DNA from: Microcella sp.
GTDB lineage: Bacteria; Actinomycetota; Actinomycetes; Actinomycetales; Microbacteriaceae
Direction of reading: 5' to 3'
NCBI GenBank assembly: GCA_030158585.1
Contig: JAOASR010000068.1
Coordinates: forward strand, 1 to 33,818
DNA length: 33,818 nucleotides
The notes beneath the pieces are model-generated. The model was given only the letters and a program-made list of their open reading frames with translations, was not told the origin of the DNA and made no database searches. Below, in pieces: positions 8,877-18,384 of the stretch. The position numbers and the translations under genes are program-made. Numbering within the stretch: the stretch's first letter is position 1; every line of letters begins with the position of its first letter.

Positions 8877-10051
8877 CCCTGCTCAACGACGCCCCAATGG
8901 CGGCGCCCGCCCACGGCCTCAGCGACGAGCAGCAGGCGCTCGTCGAGATGGTGCGCGACTTCGCCCAGCAGGAGCTCGAGCCGCACGCGATCGAGTGGGA
9001 TCGCGAGAAGCACTTCCCGCTCGACGTGCTGCACGCCGCGGGCGAGCTCGGCTTCGGCGGCATCTACGTCCGCGAGGACGTCGGCGGCACCGAGCTCACG
9101 CGCGCCGACGCCGCCCTCATCTTCGAGGAGCTCGCGAAGGGCGACGTCACCATCGCGGCCTACATCTCCATCCACAACATGGTCGCCTGGATGATCGACA
9201 CCTTCGGCGACGACGACCAGCGCGAGCGCTGGGTGCCGAGGCTCGCGAGCATGGAGCACCTCGGCAGCTACTGCCTCACCGAGCCGGATGCCGGCTCCGA
9301 CGCGGGCGCGCTCGCGACCCGTGCGGTGCGCGACGGCGACGACTACGTCCTGACGGGCGTGAAGCAGTTCATCTCCGGCGCCGGCAGCACCGACGTCTAC
9401 ATCGTCATGGCCCGCACGGGCGCGGCGGGCCCGGCCGGCATCACGGCGTTCATCGTCCCCGCCGACGCCCCCGGGCTGTCGTTCGGGCCGAACGAGATGA
9501 AGATGGGCTGGAACGCCCAGCCGACCCGCCCCGTGATCCTCGACGGCGTGCGCATTCCCGCCGCCGACCGGCTCGGCGCCGAGGGCGAGGGCTTCTCGAT
9601 GGCGATGAAGGCGCTCAACGGTGGCCGCCTCAACATCGCCGCGTGCTCGCTCGGCGGCGCGCAGTGGGCGCTCGACCGAGCGGTGCGGCACATCCAGACC
9701 CGGCGCGCGTTCGGCAAGCCACTGTCGACGCAGCAGTCACTCGTCTTCACGATCGCCGACATGGAGACGGAATTGCAGGCCGCCCGCCTGCTTCTCCGCA
9801 GCGCCGCGCAGTCGATCGACACCGGGCATCCCGACGTCGCCGCGCACTGCGCGATGGCGAAGCGCTTCGCGACCGACGTCGCCTTCACCGCCGCCAACGC
9901 GGCCCTCCAGCTGCACGGCGGCTACGGCTACCTCGCCGAGTACGGTATCGAGAAGGTCGTGCGCGACCTGCGGGTGCACCAGATCCTGGAGGGCACGAAC
10001 GAGATCATGAAGCTCATCATTGGCCGCAGCGTGCTCGAGAAGGCGTCGTGA
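8873..10051 (+). CDS. Acyl-CoA dehydrogenase (isobutyryl-CoA dehydrogenase-like)
   Basis: YCLTEPDAGSDAGAL, KQFISGAG, LNGGRLNIAACSLGGAQWALD, LHGGYGYLAEYGIEKVVRDLRVHQILEGTNEIM; ATG overlaps the preceding TGA. Confidence 0.93.
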   Translation: MTLLNDAPMAAPAHGLSDEQQALVEMVRDFAQQELEPHAIEWDREKHFPLDVLHAAGELGFGGIYVREDVGGTELTRADAALIFEELAKGDVTIAAYISIHNMVAWMIDTFGDDDQRERWVPRLASMEHLGSYCLTEPDAGSDAGALATRAVRDGDDYVLTGVKQFISGAGSTDVYIVMARTGAAGPAGITAFIVPADAPGLSFGPNEMKMGWNAQPTRPVILDGVRIPAADRLGAEGEGFSMAMKALNGGRLNIAACSLGGAQWALDRAVRHIQTRRAFGKPLSTQQSLVFTIADMETELQAARLLLRSAAQSIDTGHPDVAAHCAMAKRFATDVAFTAANAALQLHGGYGYLAEYGIEKVVRDLRVHQILEGTNEIMKLIIGRSVLEKAS

Positions 10052-11151
10052 GCGAGGCAGGCGAGCCCGAGCTGCTCGTCGAGGTGCGCGGGTCGCTCGG
10101 CCTGCTCACCCTCAACCGGCCCCGCGCCCTCAACGCGCTCACGCACGGCATGGTCGTCATGATGCGCGCCGCTCTCGACGAGTGGGCGCTGCGCGACGAC
10201 GTGCTCGCCGTCGCCGTCGTCGGCGCGGGCGAGCGGGGCCTGTGCGCGGGCGGCGACATCGTCTCGCTCTACGACGAGGCCGTGTCGGGCGGCGGGGCGG
10301 CGGCCGCCGCGTTCTGGACGGACGAGTACCGCCTCAACTCGCTCATCGCCCGCTACCCCAAGCCCTACGTCGCCCTCATGGACGGGATCGTGCTCGGCGG
10401 CGGCGTCGGCATCTCGGCCCACGGCTCGCACCGCGTCGTCACCGAGCGCTCGCGCATCGGCATGCCCGAGACCGGCATCGGCTTCGTGCCCGACGTCGGC
10501 GGCACGTGGCTGCTGTCGCACGCGCCGGGCCAGCTCGGCACGCACCTCGCCCTCACGGGCGCCATGATCGGCGCGGCCGACGCGATCGCCGTCGGGCTCG
10601 CCGACGCCCTCGTGCCGAGTCGGCTGCTGCGCGAGCTCATCGCCGCGCTCGAGCTGCTCGACCCCGCCGTCGAGCACGACCCGATGGCCGCCGTCGACGC
10701 GACGATCGATGAGTTCGCGCAGCCGGCAGGCAGGGCCGCGCTGCTCGCCGAGCGCGCGTGGATCGATGCGGCCTACGCCGGCGACGACGCCAGCAGCATG
10801 ATCGAGCGGATGCGCGCATCCGGCCACGAGGCGGCGCTCGCCGCCGCCGATGCCCTCGTCACCCGCTCGCCCACCGCTCTGACCGTGACGCTGTCGCTGC
10901 TGCGGCGCTCCGCGCGCGCGGGCTCGCTCGACGAGGCGCTCGCGCTCGAGTTCCGCGCCGCGCTGCGCGCGCTCGCGGCGACCGACTTCGCCGAGGGCGT
11001 GCGCGCTCAGGTCATCGACAAGGATCGCTCGCCGCGGTGGAGCCCGCCGACGTTCGCGGGGGTCGATCCGGCCGTGGCCAAGGCGGCCCTCGCGCCCCTC
11101 GACGAGCGCGAGCGGCAGAGATTCGGCACGGACGAGTGGGAGGCAGCATGA
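10048..11151 (+). CDS. 3-hydroxyisobutyryl-CoA hydrolase-like enoyl-CoA hydratase/isomerase family protein
   Basis: GTG start at 10048 overlapping the ACAD stop. LTLNRPRALNAL, GLCAGGDIVSLYD, MDGIVLGGGVGISAHGSHRVVTE, MPETGIGFVPDVGGTWLLS are HIBCH-like. Confidence 0.88.
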   Translation: MSEAGEPELLVEVRGSLGLLTLNRPRALNALTHGMVVMMRAALDEWALRDDVLAVAVVGAGERGLCAGGDIVSLYDEAVSGGGAAAAAFWTDEYRLNSLIARYPKPYVALMDGIVLGGGVGISAHGSHRVVTERSRIGMPETGIGFVPDVGGTWLLSHAPGQLGTHLALTGAMIGAADAIAVGLADALVPSRLLRELIAALELLDPAVEHDPMAAVDATIDEFAQPAGRAALLAERAWIDAAYAGDDASSMIERMRASGHEAALAAADALVTRSPTALTVTLSLLRRSARAGSLDEALALEFRAALRALAATDFAEGVRAQVIDKDRSPRWSPPTFAGVDPAVAKAALAPLDERERQRFGTDEWEAA

Positions 11152-12170
11152 CGAGCGAGCGAGCATCCGACACCAGCGACGACGGCAGCGACGCGCCACG
11201 CGCCTTGATCGCGGGGCGCGGCGTCGCGTTCATCGGCCTCGGGCACATGGGCGCCCCGATGGCCGCGAACCTCGCGCGCGCGGGCGTCGACGTGCGCGGC
11301 TTCGACCTCTCGGAGGAGGCCGTCGCGCACGCGCGCGAGGCGGGCGTGCCGATCGCCGACTCGGCGGCGGCGGCCGTCGCCGGGGCGAGCGTCGTGATCA
11401 CGATGCTGCCCGTCGGTCGTCACGTCATCAGCGCGTACGCGGGGGTCGGCTCAGGCGACGGCAGCGGCGACGGCGGCCTGCTCGCGGCCGCCGCCCCCGG
11501 CACGCTCTTCGTCGACTGCTCGACGATCGCGGTCGACGACGCGCGCCGCGCGCACGAGCTCGCGCTTGCCGCGGGGCACCGCAGCATCGACGCTCCGGTG
11601 TCGGGCGGCGTCGTGGGCGCCGAGGCAGCGACGCTCGCGTTCATGGTCGGCGGCGACGACGCCGATGTGGCCGAGGCAAGGCCGCTGCTCGAGGCGATGG
11701 GGCGCCGCGTCGTGCACTGCGGCGGGCCGGGCCTCGGGCAGGCCGCGAAGGTGTGCAACAACATGATCCTCGGCGTCTCGATGATCGCCGTGAGCGAGGC
11801 GTTCGTGCTCGGCGAGCAGCTCGGGCTCTCGAATGACGCGCTGTTCGAGGTCGCCGCGAACGCGAGCGGGCAGTGCTGGGCGCTCACCACGAACTGTCCG
11901 GTTCCCGGCCCCGTGCCGGCGAGCCCCGCGAACCGCGACTACGCGCCCGGGTTCGCGAGCGCCCTCATGGCGAAAGACCTCGGCCTCGCCGCGCAGGCGA
12001 TCGCGTCGACCGGTGTGCACGCCGAGGCGGGGTCGCTCGCCGCCGAGATCTACGCGCGCTTCGCCGAGGGCGACGGCGCGATGCGAGACTTCTCGGCGAT
12101 CATCACCGACATCCGCGAGCGCAGCGCGAGGGCTGGCGGCAGCCACGCCACCGACGGGGGAGCAGCATGA
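11148..12170 (+). CDS. mmsB: 3-hydroxyisobutyrate dehydrogenase
   Basis: [22 protein letters not shown] Rossmann motif, [35 protein letters not shown]. Confidence 0.92.
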   Translation: MTSERASDTSDDGSDAPRALIAGRGVAFIGLGHMGAPMAANLARAGVDVRGFDLSEEAVAHAREAGVPIADSAAAAVAGASVVITMLPVGRHVISAYAGVGSGDGSGDGGLLAAAAPGTLFVDCSTIAVDDARRAHELALAAGHRSIDAPVSGGVVGAEAATLAFMVGGDDADVAEARPLLEAMGRRVVHCGGPGLGQAAKVCNNMILGVSMIAVSEAFVLGEQLGLSNDALFEVAANASGQCWALTTNCPVPGPVPASPANRDYAPGFASALMAKDLGLAAQAIASTGVHAEAGSLAAEIYARFAEGDGAMRDFSAIITDIRERSARAGGSHATDGGAA

Positions 12171-12943
12171 CCGAGACCAGCACGATCCTCACCGAGCAGC
12201 GCGGCCGCGTCGGCATCATCACGCTCAACCGGCCCGAGGCGCTCAACGCGCTCAACTCGCAGCTCATGCGCGAGGTCGTGGCGCAGGCCCAGGCGTGGGA
12301 TGCGGACGCCGGCATCGGCGCGATCGTCATCACGGGCGCGGGGCGGGCCTTCGCCGCCGGCGCCGACATCAAGGAGATGGCGAGCGCCACCTACGACCAG
12401 GTCTCGCGCGAGCAGCTCTTCGCGGGGTGGGATTCTCTCGCCGCCGTGCGAACTCCCGTCATCGCCGCCGTCAACGGCTTCGCGCTCGGTGGCGGATGCG
12501 AGCTCGCGATGCTGTGCGACCTCATCATCGCTTCCGAGTCGGCGAAGTTCGGGCAGCCCGAGGTCAACCTCGGTGTCATCCCGGGCATCGGCGGCACGCA
12601 GCGTCTCACGCGCGCGATCGGCAAGGCGAAGGCGATGGAGCTCGTGCTCACCGGTCGCATGATGGATGCCCACGAGGCAGAGCGCGCCGGTCTCGTCGCG
12701 CGCGTCGTCGCCCCCGACTCCCTGCTCGACGAGGCCATGGCCCTCGCCGACACGATCGCGTCGAAGTCGAAGCCCGTCGCGCAGGCGGCGAAGGAGGCCG
12801 TCAACGCCGCCTTCGAGTCGTCGCTCGCCGAGGGTGTGCGCTTCGAGCGCCGGCTGTTCTACGCGGGCTTCGCCCTCGCCGATCAGAAGGAGGGCATGGC
12901 CGCGTTCGTCGAGAAGCGCGAGCCGCGCTTCGAGCACCGGTAG
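12167..12943 (+). CDS. Enoyl-CoA hydratase
   Basis: [65 protein letters not shown]. Confidence 0.93.
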   Translation: MTETSTILTEQRGRVGIITLNRPEALNALNSQLMREVVAQAQAWDADAGIGAIVITGAGRAFAAGADIKEMASATYDQVSREQLFAGWDSLAAVRTPVIAAVNGFALGGGCELAMLCDLIIASESAKFGQPEVNLGVIPGIGGTQRLTRAIGKAKAMELVLTGRMMDAHEAERAGLVARVVAPDSLLDEAMALADTIASKSKPVAQAAKEAVNAAFESSLAEGVRFERRLFYAGFALADQKEGMAAFVEKREPRFEHR

Positions 12944-12967
12944 GCCCGCTCGCCCCAGGGCGCGCCG

Positions 12968-13498
12968 CTACAGCGGGTCGGGCGCCGGCGGCGGCGTCAC
13001 GAAGTCGCCCGCACCCTCGCGGAACCGAGCGAGCGCGCGCACGATCGACGCGATGTCGTCGCGCGGCATGCCGGGCTCGGTGAAGACCTCGGCGTTGAGC
13101 TCCGCCGTCGCCTGCGCCGCCAGCTCTCGGCCCGCATCCGTCAGCAGCAGCAGCGAGGCGCGGCCATCGCGCGGGTGAGGCTCGCGCACGATGAGGCCGT
13201 CGCGCTCGAGCCGCTGCACCGTGTTGGTGATGCTCGTCGGGTGCACCTGAAGGCGCGCCGTCGCGCTCGCCATCGGGATGACCCCGTCCTTGGTGAAGCT
13301 CAGCAGCTGCAGCAGCTCGTAGCGCGCGAACGACAGGTCGAAGCGCTTGAGCGCACCCTCGACGCGGGCGAGCAGCAGCTGCTGCGCGCGCATGATCGAG
13401 GTCACGAGCGTCATGCCGTCGGCGGCGTCGTTCCAGCCGTGGGCGATCCACTGTCGACGCGCCTCGGCGAGGGGGTCGATCGGCAGGGGCTCGGGCAC
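12968..13498 (-). CDS. MarR-family transcriptional regulator
   Basis: Likely GTG start at 13498 (VPEPLPIDPLAEAR). wHTH FARYELLQLLSFTKDGVIPMASATARLQVHPTSITNTVQRLERDGLIVREPHPRDGRASLLLLTDAG. Confidence 0.85.
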   Translation of the reverse strand: MPEPLPIDPLAEARRQWIAHGWNDAADGMTLVTSIMRAQQLLLARVEGALKRFDLSFARYELLQLLSFTKDGVIPMASATARLQVHPTSITNTVQRLERDGLIVREPHPRDGRASLLLLTDAGRELAAQATAELNAEVFTEPGMPRDDIASIVRALARFREGAGDFVTPPPAPDPL

Positions 13499-13616
13499 GC
13501 TCCGAGCGTAGCCCGGGGTGCGCTCGATGCCGCGGCGCTGCGGTCTGTGGATGTCGGATGCGCCTGACGCCCGACCTCCGGCACCGTGAAAGGAGTTCGC
13601 ATCGAAGGGCGGGGTC

Positions 13617-14144
13617 ATGGACGGACCGGTCATGCGCGTCATCACCACGCTCGCTGTTGCACTTCTCGGGCTCGCGCTCTCGATCGTCGTCGTCGGGGTG
13701 CTGCTGGCGAGCGCCGATCCGTCGCGCGCCGCGCAGATTCTCGTCGAGTGGCCGATCGAGCGCGTGGCGACGCTCGCCGCGGCCCCGCTCGCCGCCCTCG
13801 GCATGGGGCTCTACCCGGTGCTCGCGGTGATCGCGGTCGTCGCGCTGCGCCGGGTGCCGTGGTCGATCACGGCGCACGTTCTCGGGGCAGGTTTCGCCGC
13901 CCTTCTCGCGACGGGGGCGTGGATGCTCGGGGGCGAGGCCGGCGCCGCCGCCCTCGAGATCAACGGAGGGCTGACCTCCACGGCCCTTCGCCTGCTCGCG
14001 GGCGCCGTGCTCGCAGCGGCGATCACGCGCGCCCTCGCCCGCAGCGTGGACGCGCGGCCGGTGAGTGGCAGATCTAGGCGGTCGGCCGACTCGCGATCGG
14101 AAGGCCGAGATCACGGCGAGTCCGTGCCGAGACAGCGACCGTAA
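13617..14144 (+). CDS. Small hypothetical membrane protein
   Basis: Multiple hydrophobic segments; SD-like AAAGGAG upstream. Its C-terminus overlaps the convergent 14074-16041 gene. Confidence 0.45.
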   Translation: MDGPVMRVITTLAVALLGLALSIVVVGVLLASADPSRAAQILVEWPIERVATLAAAPLAALGMGLYPVLAVIAVVALRRVPWSITAHVLGAGFAALLATGAWMLGGEAGAAALEINGGLTSTALRLLAGAVLAAAITRALARSVDARPVSGRSRRSADSRSEGRDHGESVPRQRP

Positions 14145-16041
14145 CGAGGCCGACGAGCAGGAGCATGACGCCGATCGGCGCGAGCTCGCCCGCGAGGTCG
14201 CCGCCGGTGGCTGCGAGTGCGGCCGGGCGCTCGACCGTCGGGGCCGGCGTTGGTGTCGGAGTGGGAGTCGGAGCGGCGGCGTCGAGGCTGGCGGTGGTCA
14301 GCACCTCGCTCCACGGGCCCTGACCCTCACTGTTGACGGCGGCGACGCGCACGAGCACCGTCTGGCCCGCCTCAAGCCCGGTGATGATCACGGTTGTGAT
14401 CGCGGGGTCGGTACCCGGTGCGGCGACCCAGGTTGCTCCATCGTCGAGGGAGTGCTCAACGGCGTAGGAGGTGATCGACGTGCCGCCATCATCGCTCGGC
14501 ACGAGCCACGAGATCGTGACCTCACCGTCACCGCGCACCGACGTGGGCGCGGCGGGAGCGGCGGGGGTGGTGACGTAGGTGAACGCCGAGGTGAGCGTGA
14601 GGGGGGTCTGGGCGATGCCGCCGAGGGTCCACTCGATGACGACGTCGACGCGTCCTGACTCGCCAGCGGGGGTGGTCACGGTCCAAGCGCCGGTGGTCGA
14701 GTCGAGCAGCAGGTCGGTGCCGGCGACGCCGTCGAAGAGAACTGCGGTCACTGCCGATGCGGGCAGGAAGATCTCGACCGGCTCTGACGTCGTGGTCGTG
14801 GTGCCGTCGCCGACCACTCCCTGGGCGTTGAATCCCCACGCGTACGTGGCCCCACCGGTGGTGATCGCCGTCGCGTGGTTGGGGCTTGCGGCGACGCTGA
14901 CCACGACCCCGTCGGGCAGGGTTGCGACCTTCGTTGGGGTCGATGTGCTGACGTACGTTCCATCGCCCAGCTGGTTGCCGCCGTTGTAGCCCCAGACGTA
15001 GACGTTGCCGTCGTCGCCGACGGCAAGCGAGGTGTACGTGTCGACGGTGATGAGGGTGAAGCTCACGCCTGTCGGTGCGAGCGCTTCTGTCGGGATCAGA
15101 CGGTCGATGCCGCTGGTGCCATCACCGACCGCGCCGTCATCGTTGAACCCCCAGCCATAGGGAGTGCCGTCGAGGCTGATCGCGAGGGAGTGGTACGCCC
15201 CCGCGGCGATGCTGCCGAAGGAGACTCCGTCGGGCGCCTTGACCGGTGTCGGGGTCAATCGCTGAACCTTCGACTCGTCGCCGAGCTGGCCGTTGGCGTT
15301 GTTGCCCCACGCGTACGTCGTGCCGTCGTCGCCTGTCGCGAGGGAGTGGTAGCCGCCCGCCGCGATGCTGGTGACGTCGACGTCGGTCGGGGTCGGCACC
15401 TTCGTCGGGATCGAGCCATTCGTGGTGGTGCCGTCACCGAGCTGGCCAAACAGGTTCCAGCCCCAGGCGTAGACGCTTCCGTCGTCGCCGATCGCCAGGG
15501 TGTGCCCTTCGCCGGCGGCGACGCTCGTGAACGTGACCCCGGTCGGCGCCTGCACCTTCGTGGGCGTCGACCGGCTGGTGGTCGTGCCGTCGCCGAGCTG
15601 GCCGTACGTGTTCAGACCCCATGCATAGGTGTGCCCGTCATCGCCGATCGCGACCGAGTGGTCGTCGCCGGCGTCGATGGCGATGAACGTGACTCCCGCG
15701 GGCGTCGCGATCGTCGTGGGCGCCGACGTGCTGCCCACGGTCTCGCCGTTGCCCAGCTGGCCGTAGACGTCCTGTCCCCAGCTGTAGGTGCCTCCATCGT
15801 CGCCGAGAGCGACGGTATGACGTGCGCCCGATGCCACGAACGTGAAGGCCGTGTCGCCGGGAGATGCCACGGTCACGGCCGTGCCGCCCCCGACCGGCCC
15901 ACTCGTCGCGCTCAGCGTGACGGCAGCCTGGGCAGAGCCGGCGGACACCGCCGCGGCGGCCATCGCGACGCCGACGATCAGGACGATGCCTGCTCCGTGA
16001 TGACTCCGTGCGCGTGGCATCGTCGGGAAGCTCATGAGCAT
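14074..16041 (-). CDS. Secreted RCC1-repeat plus fibronectin type III surface protein with C-terminal LAATG sorting-like signal
   Basis: Signal peptide; repeated YAWGxNxxGQLGDGTTTxxxxPTKV units; FN3 (PAAPTSVRGDGEVTISWLVPSDDGGTSITSYAVEHSLDDG); C-terminus LAATGGDLAGELAPIGVMLLLVGLVTVAVSARTRR. Confidence 0.88.
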   Translation of the reverse strand: MLMSFPTMPRARSHHGAGIVLIVGVAMAAAAVSAGSAQAAVTLSATSGPVGGGTAVTVASPGDTAFTFVASGARHTVALGDDGGTYSWGQDVYGQLGNGETVGSTSAPTTIATPAGVTFIAIDAGDDHSVAIGDDGHTYAWGLNTYGQLGDGTTTSRSTPTKVQAPTGVTFTSVAAGEGHTLAIGDDGSVYAWGWNLFGQLGDGTTTNGSIPTKVPTPTDVDVTSIAAGGYHSLATGDDGTTYAWGNNANGQLGDESKVQRLTPTPVKAPDGVSFGSIAAGAYHSLAISLDGTPYGWGFNDDGAVGDGTSGIDRLIPTEALAPTGVSFTLITVDTYTSLAVGDDGNVYVWGYNGGNQLGDGTYVSTSTPTKVATLPDGVVVSVAASPNHATAITTGGATYAWGFNAQGVVGDGTTTTTSEPVEIFLPASAVTAVLFDGVAGTDLLLDSTTGAWTVTTPAGESGRVDVVIEWTLGGIAQTPLTLTSAFTYVTTPAAPAAPTSVRGDGEVTISWLVPSDDGGTSITSYAVEHSLDDGATWVAAPGTDPAITTVIITGLEAGQTVLVRVAAVNSEGQGPWSEVLTTASLDAAAPTPTPTPTPAPTVERPAALAATGGDLAGELAPIGVMLLLVGLVTVAVSARTRRDLGLPIASRPTA

Positions 16042-16202
16042 TGCACCAATCTTGTGAAGAATCTTCTGAAATCACGCGACCCTAACAGGGTGGGCGGCGC
16101 CCCAGCATTCGGGGCATGCGCTGAACGAACGGGGTCCGCACGACATGCGCGACCTTCGTGAGCCTCGGCGGAGAGCGCCTCTTCGCGTGACCTGAGTGTG
16201 CG

Positions 16203-18266
16203 CTACCCGCGCGCGATCGCCTGAATCGCCGGCACGACCGTCTCATCCTGCAGCGACGTCGTGTCGCCGAGCGGCCGACCGTCGAGCACGTCGCCGAGCA
16301 GGCGGCGCATGATCTTGCCCGAGCGGGTCTTCGGCAGGTCGGGCACGAGCAGCACGTGCTTCGGCTTCGCCACGGGGCCGATGACGCGGGCGATGTGGGC
16401 GGCGAGCTCGGATCGAGCATCCGCCGCCGCCGCGCGCCACGCAGCGACGTCGAGACCGTCGCCCTGCGCAGAGCCGCCAGCGCCGCCCGGCTGCGTGACC
16501 GGCACGACGAACGCCGCCACGGCCTGGCCGGTGACGGCATCGCTCACGCCGACGACGCCAGCCTCGGCGATTAGTGGGTGCGCGACGAGCGCCGACTCGA
16601 TCTCGATCGTCGACAGGCGGTGGCCTGAGACGTTGATGACGTCGTCGACGCGGCCCTGCAGACGCACGTAGCCGCGCTCGTCGACCGTCGCGCCGTCGCC
16701 CGCGAAGAACAGGCCCTCGGCGGCGAAGCGGCTCCAGTACGCGGCGCGGTACCGGTCGTGGTCGCCCCACACGGTGCGCGCCATCGCAGGCCAGCGGCCC
16801 TCGATCGTGATGAATCCGCTCTCGCCGGGCCGAGCATCCGCCCCCTGCTCGTCGACCACGCGCACCGTGAGCCCCGGCAGCGCGACGCCGGCGGCTCCCG
16901 GCACGCCCTCGTGCACGCCGGGCAGTGTCGAGACGATCGCGGCGCCCGATTCCGACTGCCACCACGTGTCGACGATGGGCGCGCGCCCGCCGCCCACGTG
17001 CGCGTGGAACCACACCCACGCCTCGGGGTTGATCGCCTCGCCGACCGTGCCGAGCAGGCGCAGCGAAGACAGGTCGAACGACGCCGGGAACCCGGACGGG
17101 AACCGCGCCATGAACGTGCGGATGAGCGTCGGCGCCGTGTAGTACACGGTCACCCCGAGGCGCTCGATGATCTCGGCGTGCCGCGTCGGCGCGGGGTGGT
17201 CGGGCGAGCCCTCGGCGATGACGATCGAGGCGCCGTTCGACAGCGGACCGTAGAGCACGTAGGTGTGCGCCGTCACCCACGCGAGGTCGGCCGTGCACCA
17301 GTACACGTCGTCGGGTTTCGCGTCGAAGGCCGCCCAGTGCGACCAGCTCGCCTGCACGAGGTAGCCGCCGGTCGTGTGCACGACGCCCTTCGGCTTGCCG
17401 GTCGTGCCGCTCGTGTAGGTGATGAAGAGGGGATGCTCGGCGTCGAGCTCGCGGGCCACGTGCTGCTCGGGCTGAGCATCCACCGCGTCGTGCCACCAGA
17501 CGTCGCGACCGGGCGCCCAGGGCACGTGGGGCGAGCCGGTGCGCCGCACGACGAGCACGTGCTCGACGTGGTCGAGCCCCGCGACCGCTTCGTCGACGAT
17601 GCCCTTGACGCCCACGGCGGCCCCTCGCCGGTACTGCCCGTCGCTCGCGATGACGACCTTCGCGCCCGTGTCGGCGACGCGGAAGCGCAGCGCCTCGGCC
17701 GAGAAGCCTCCGAAGACGAGGGAGTGCACGGCGCCGATGCGCGCGACCGCGAGCGCCGCGACGACCGTCTCGACGAGCACGGGGAGGTAGATGACCACGC
17801 GGTCGCCGGCCTCGACGCCGAGGGCTTCGAGCGCGTGGGCGGCCTGCGCGACGCGGCGCTGCAGCTCGGCGTAGGTGACGGTCTCGCGGTCGCCGCGCTC
17901 GCCCTCGAAGTGCAGGGCCACGCGGTCGCCGCGGCCGGCATCGACGTGGCTGTCGACGCACACGACGCTCGCGTTGAGGCGGCCGCCGGCGAACCAGGTC
18001 GCGCGGGGGCTCAGCGGGTCGGCGTCGTCGGGGGCGACCCACGAGTGCACCTCGTGCCACGGCGCCGACCAGGGCAGGCGGTGCGCCTGCTGCTCCCAGA
18101 AGGCGAGCGGGTCGGTCGGCAGCGCGGCGAGGTCGTCGGCCGTGACGTTCGCCTGAGCGGCGAACGCGGGGGAGGGGGCGAAGCGCCGGGCGTCGTGCAC
18201 CGTGGTGGAGGGCACGTCGTCGGCGGTCGGGCGGGCGCCGGGGGCGGATGCTGCGCTCGAGCTCAT
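16203..18266 (-). CDS. acs: Acetyl-CoA synthetase (acetate-CoA ligase)
   Basis: FITYTSGTTGKPKGVVHTTGGYLV, DTWWQSESGA, RLQGRVDDVINVSGHRLSTIEIE, LPKTRSGKIMRRLL. Confidence 0.93.
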   Translation of the reverse strand: MSSSAASAPGARPTADDVPSTTVHDARRFAPSPAFAAQANVTADDLAALPTDPLAFWEQQAHRLPWSAPWHEVHSWVAPDDADPLSPRATWFAGGRLNASVVCVDSHVDAGRGDRVALHFEGERGDRETVTYAELQRRVAQAAHALEALGVEAGDRVVIYLPVLVETVVAALAVARIGAVHSLVFGGFSAEALRFRVADTGAKVVIASDGQYRRGAAVGVKGIVDEAVAGLDHVEHVLVVRRTGSPHVPWAPGRDVWWHDAVDAQPEQHVARELDAEHPLFITYTSGTTGKPKGVVHTTGGYLVQASWSHWAAFDAKPDDVYWCTADLAWVTAHTYVLYGPLSNGASIVIAEGSPDHPAPTRHAEIIERLGVTVYYTAPTLIRTFMARFPSGFPASFDLSSLRLLGTVGEAINPEAWVWFHAHVGGGRAPIVDTWWQSESGAAIVSTLPGVHEGVPGAAGVALPGLTVRVVDEQGADARPGESGFITIEGRWPAMARTVWGDHDRYRAAYWSRFAAEGLFFAGDGATVDERGYVRLQGRVDDVINVSGHRLSTIEIESALVAHPLIAEAGVVGVSDAVTGQAVAAFVVPVTQPGGAGGSAQGDGLDVAAWRAAAADARSELAAHIARVIGPVAKPKHVLLVPDLPKTRSGKIMRRLLGDVLDGRPLGDTTSLQDETVVPAIQAIARG

Positions 18267-18384
18267 CGTGATCTCAACGCTAGGCGGCTCGCGCGACCCG
18301 CGCAGGTCGGGGCGTCATACGGAGTCACGGTCGCGGGGCCAGCACCCGACGCACTGGCCCCGCGACCGAGTCGGCGCAGGGGGA

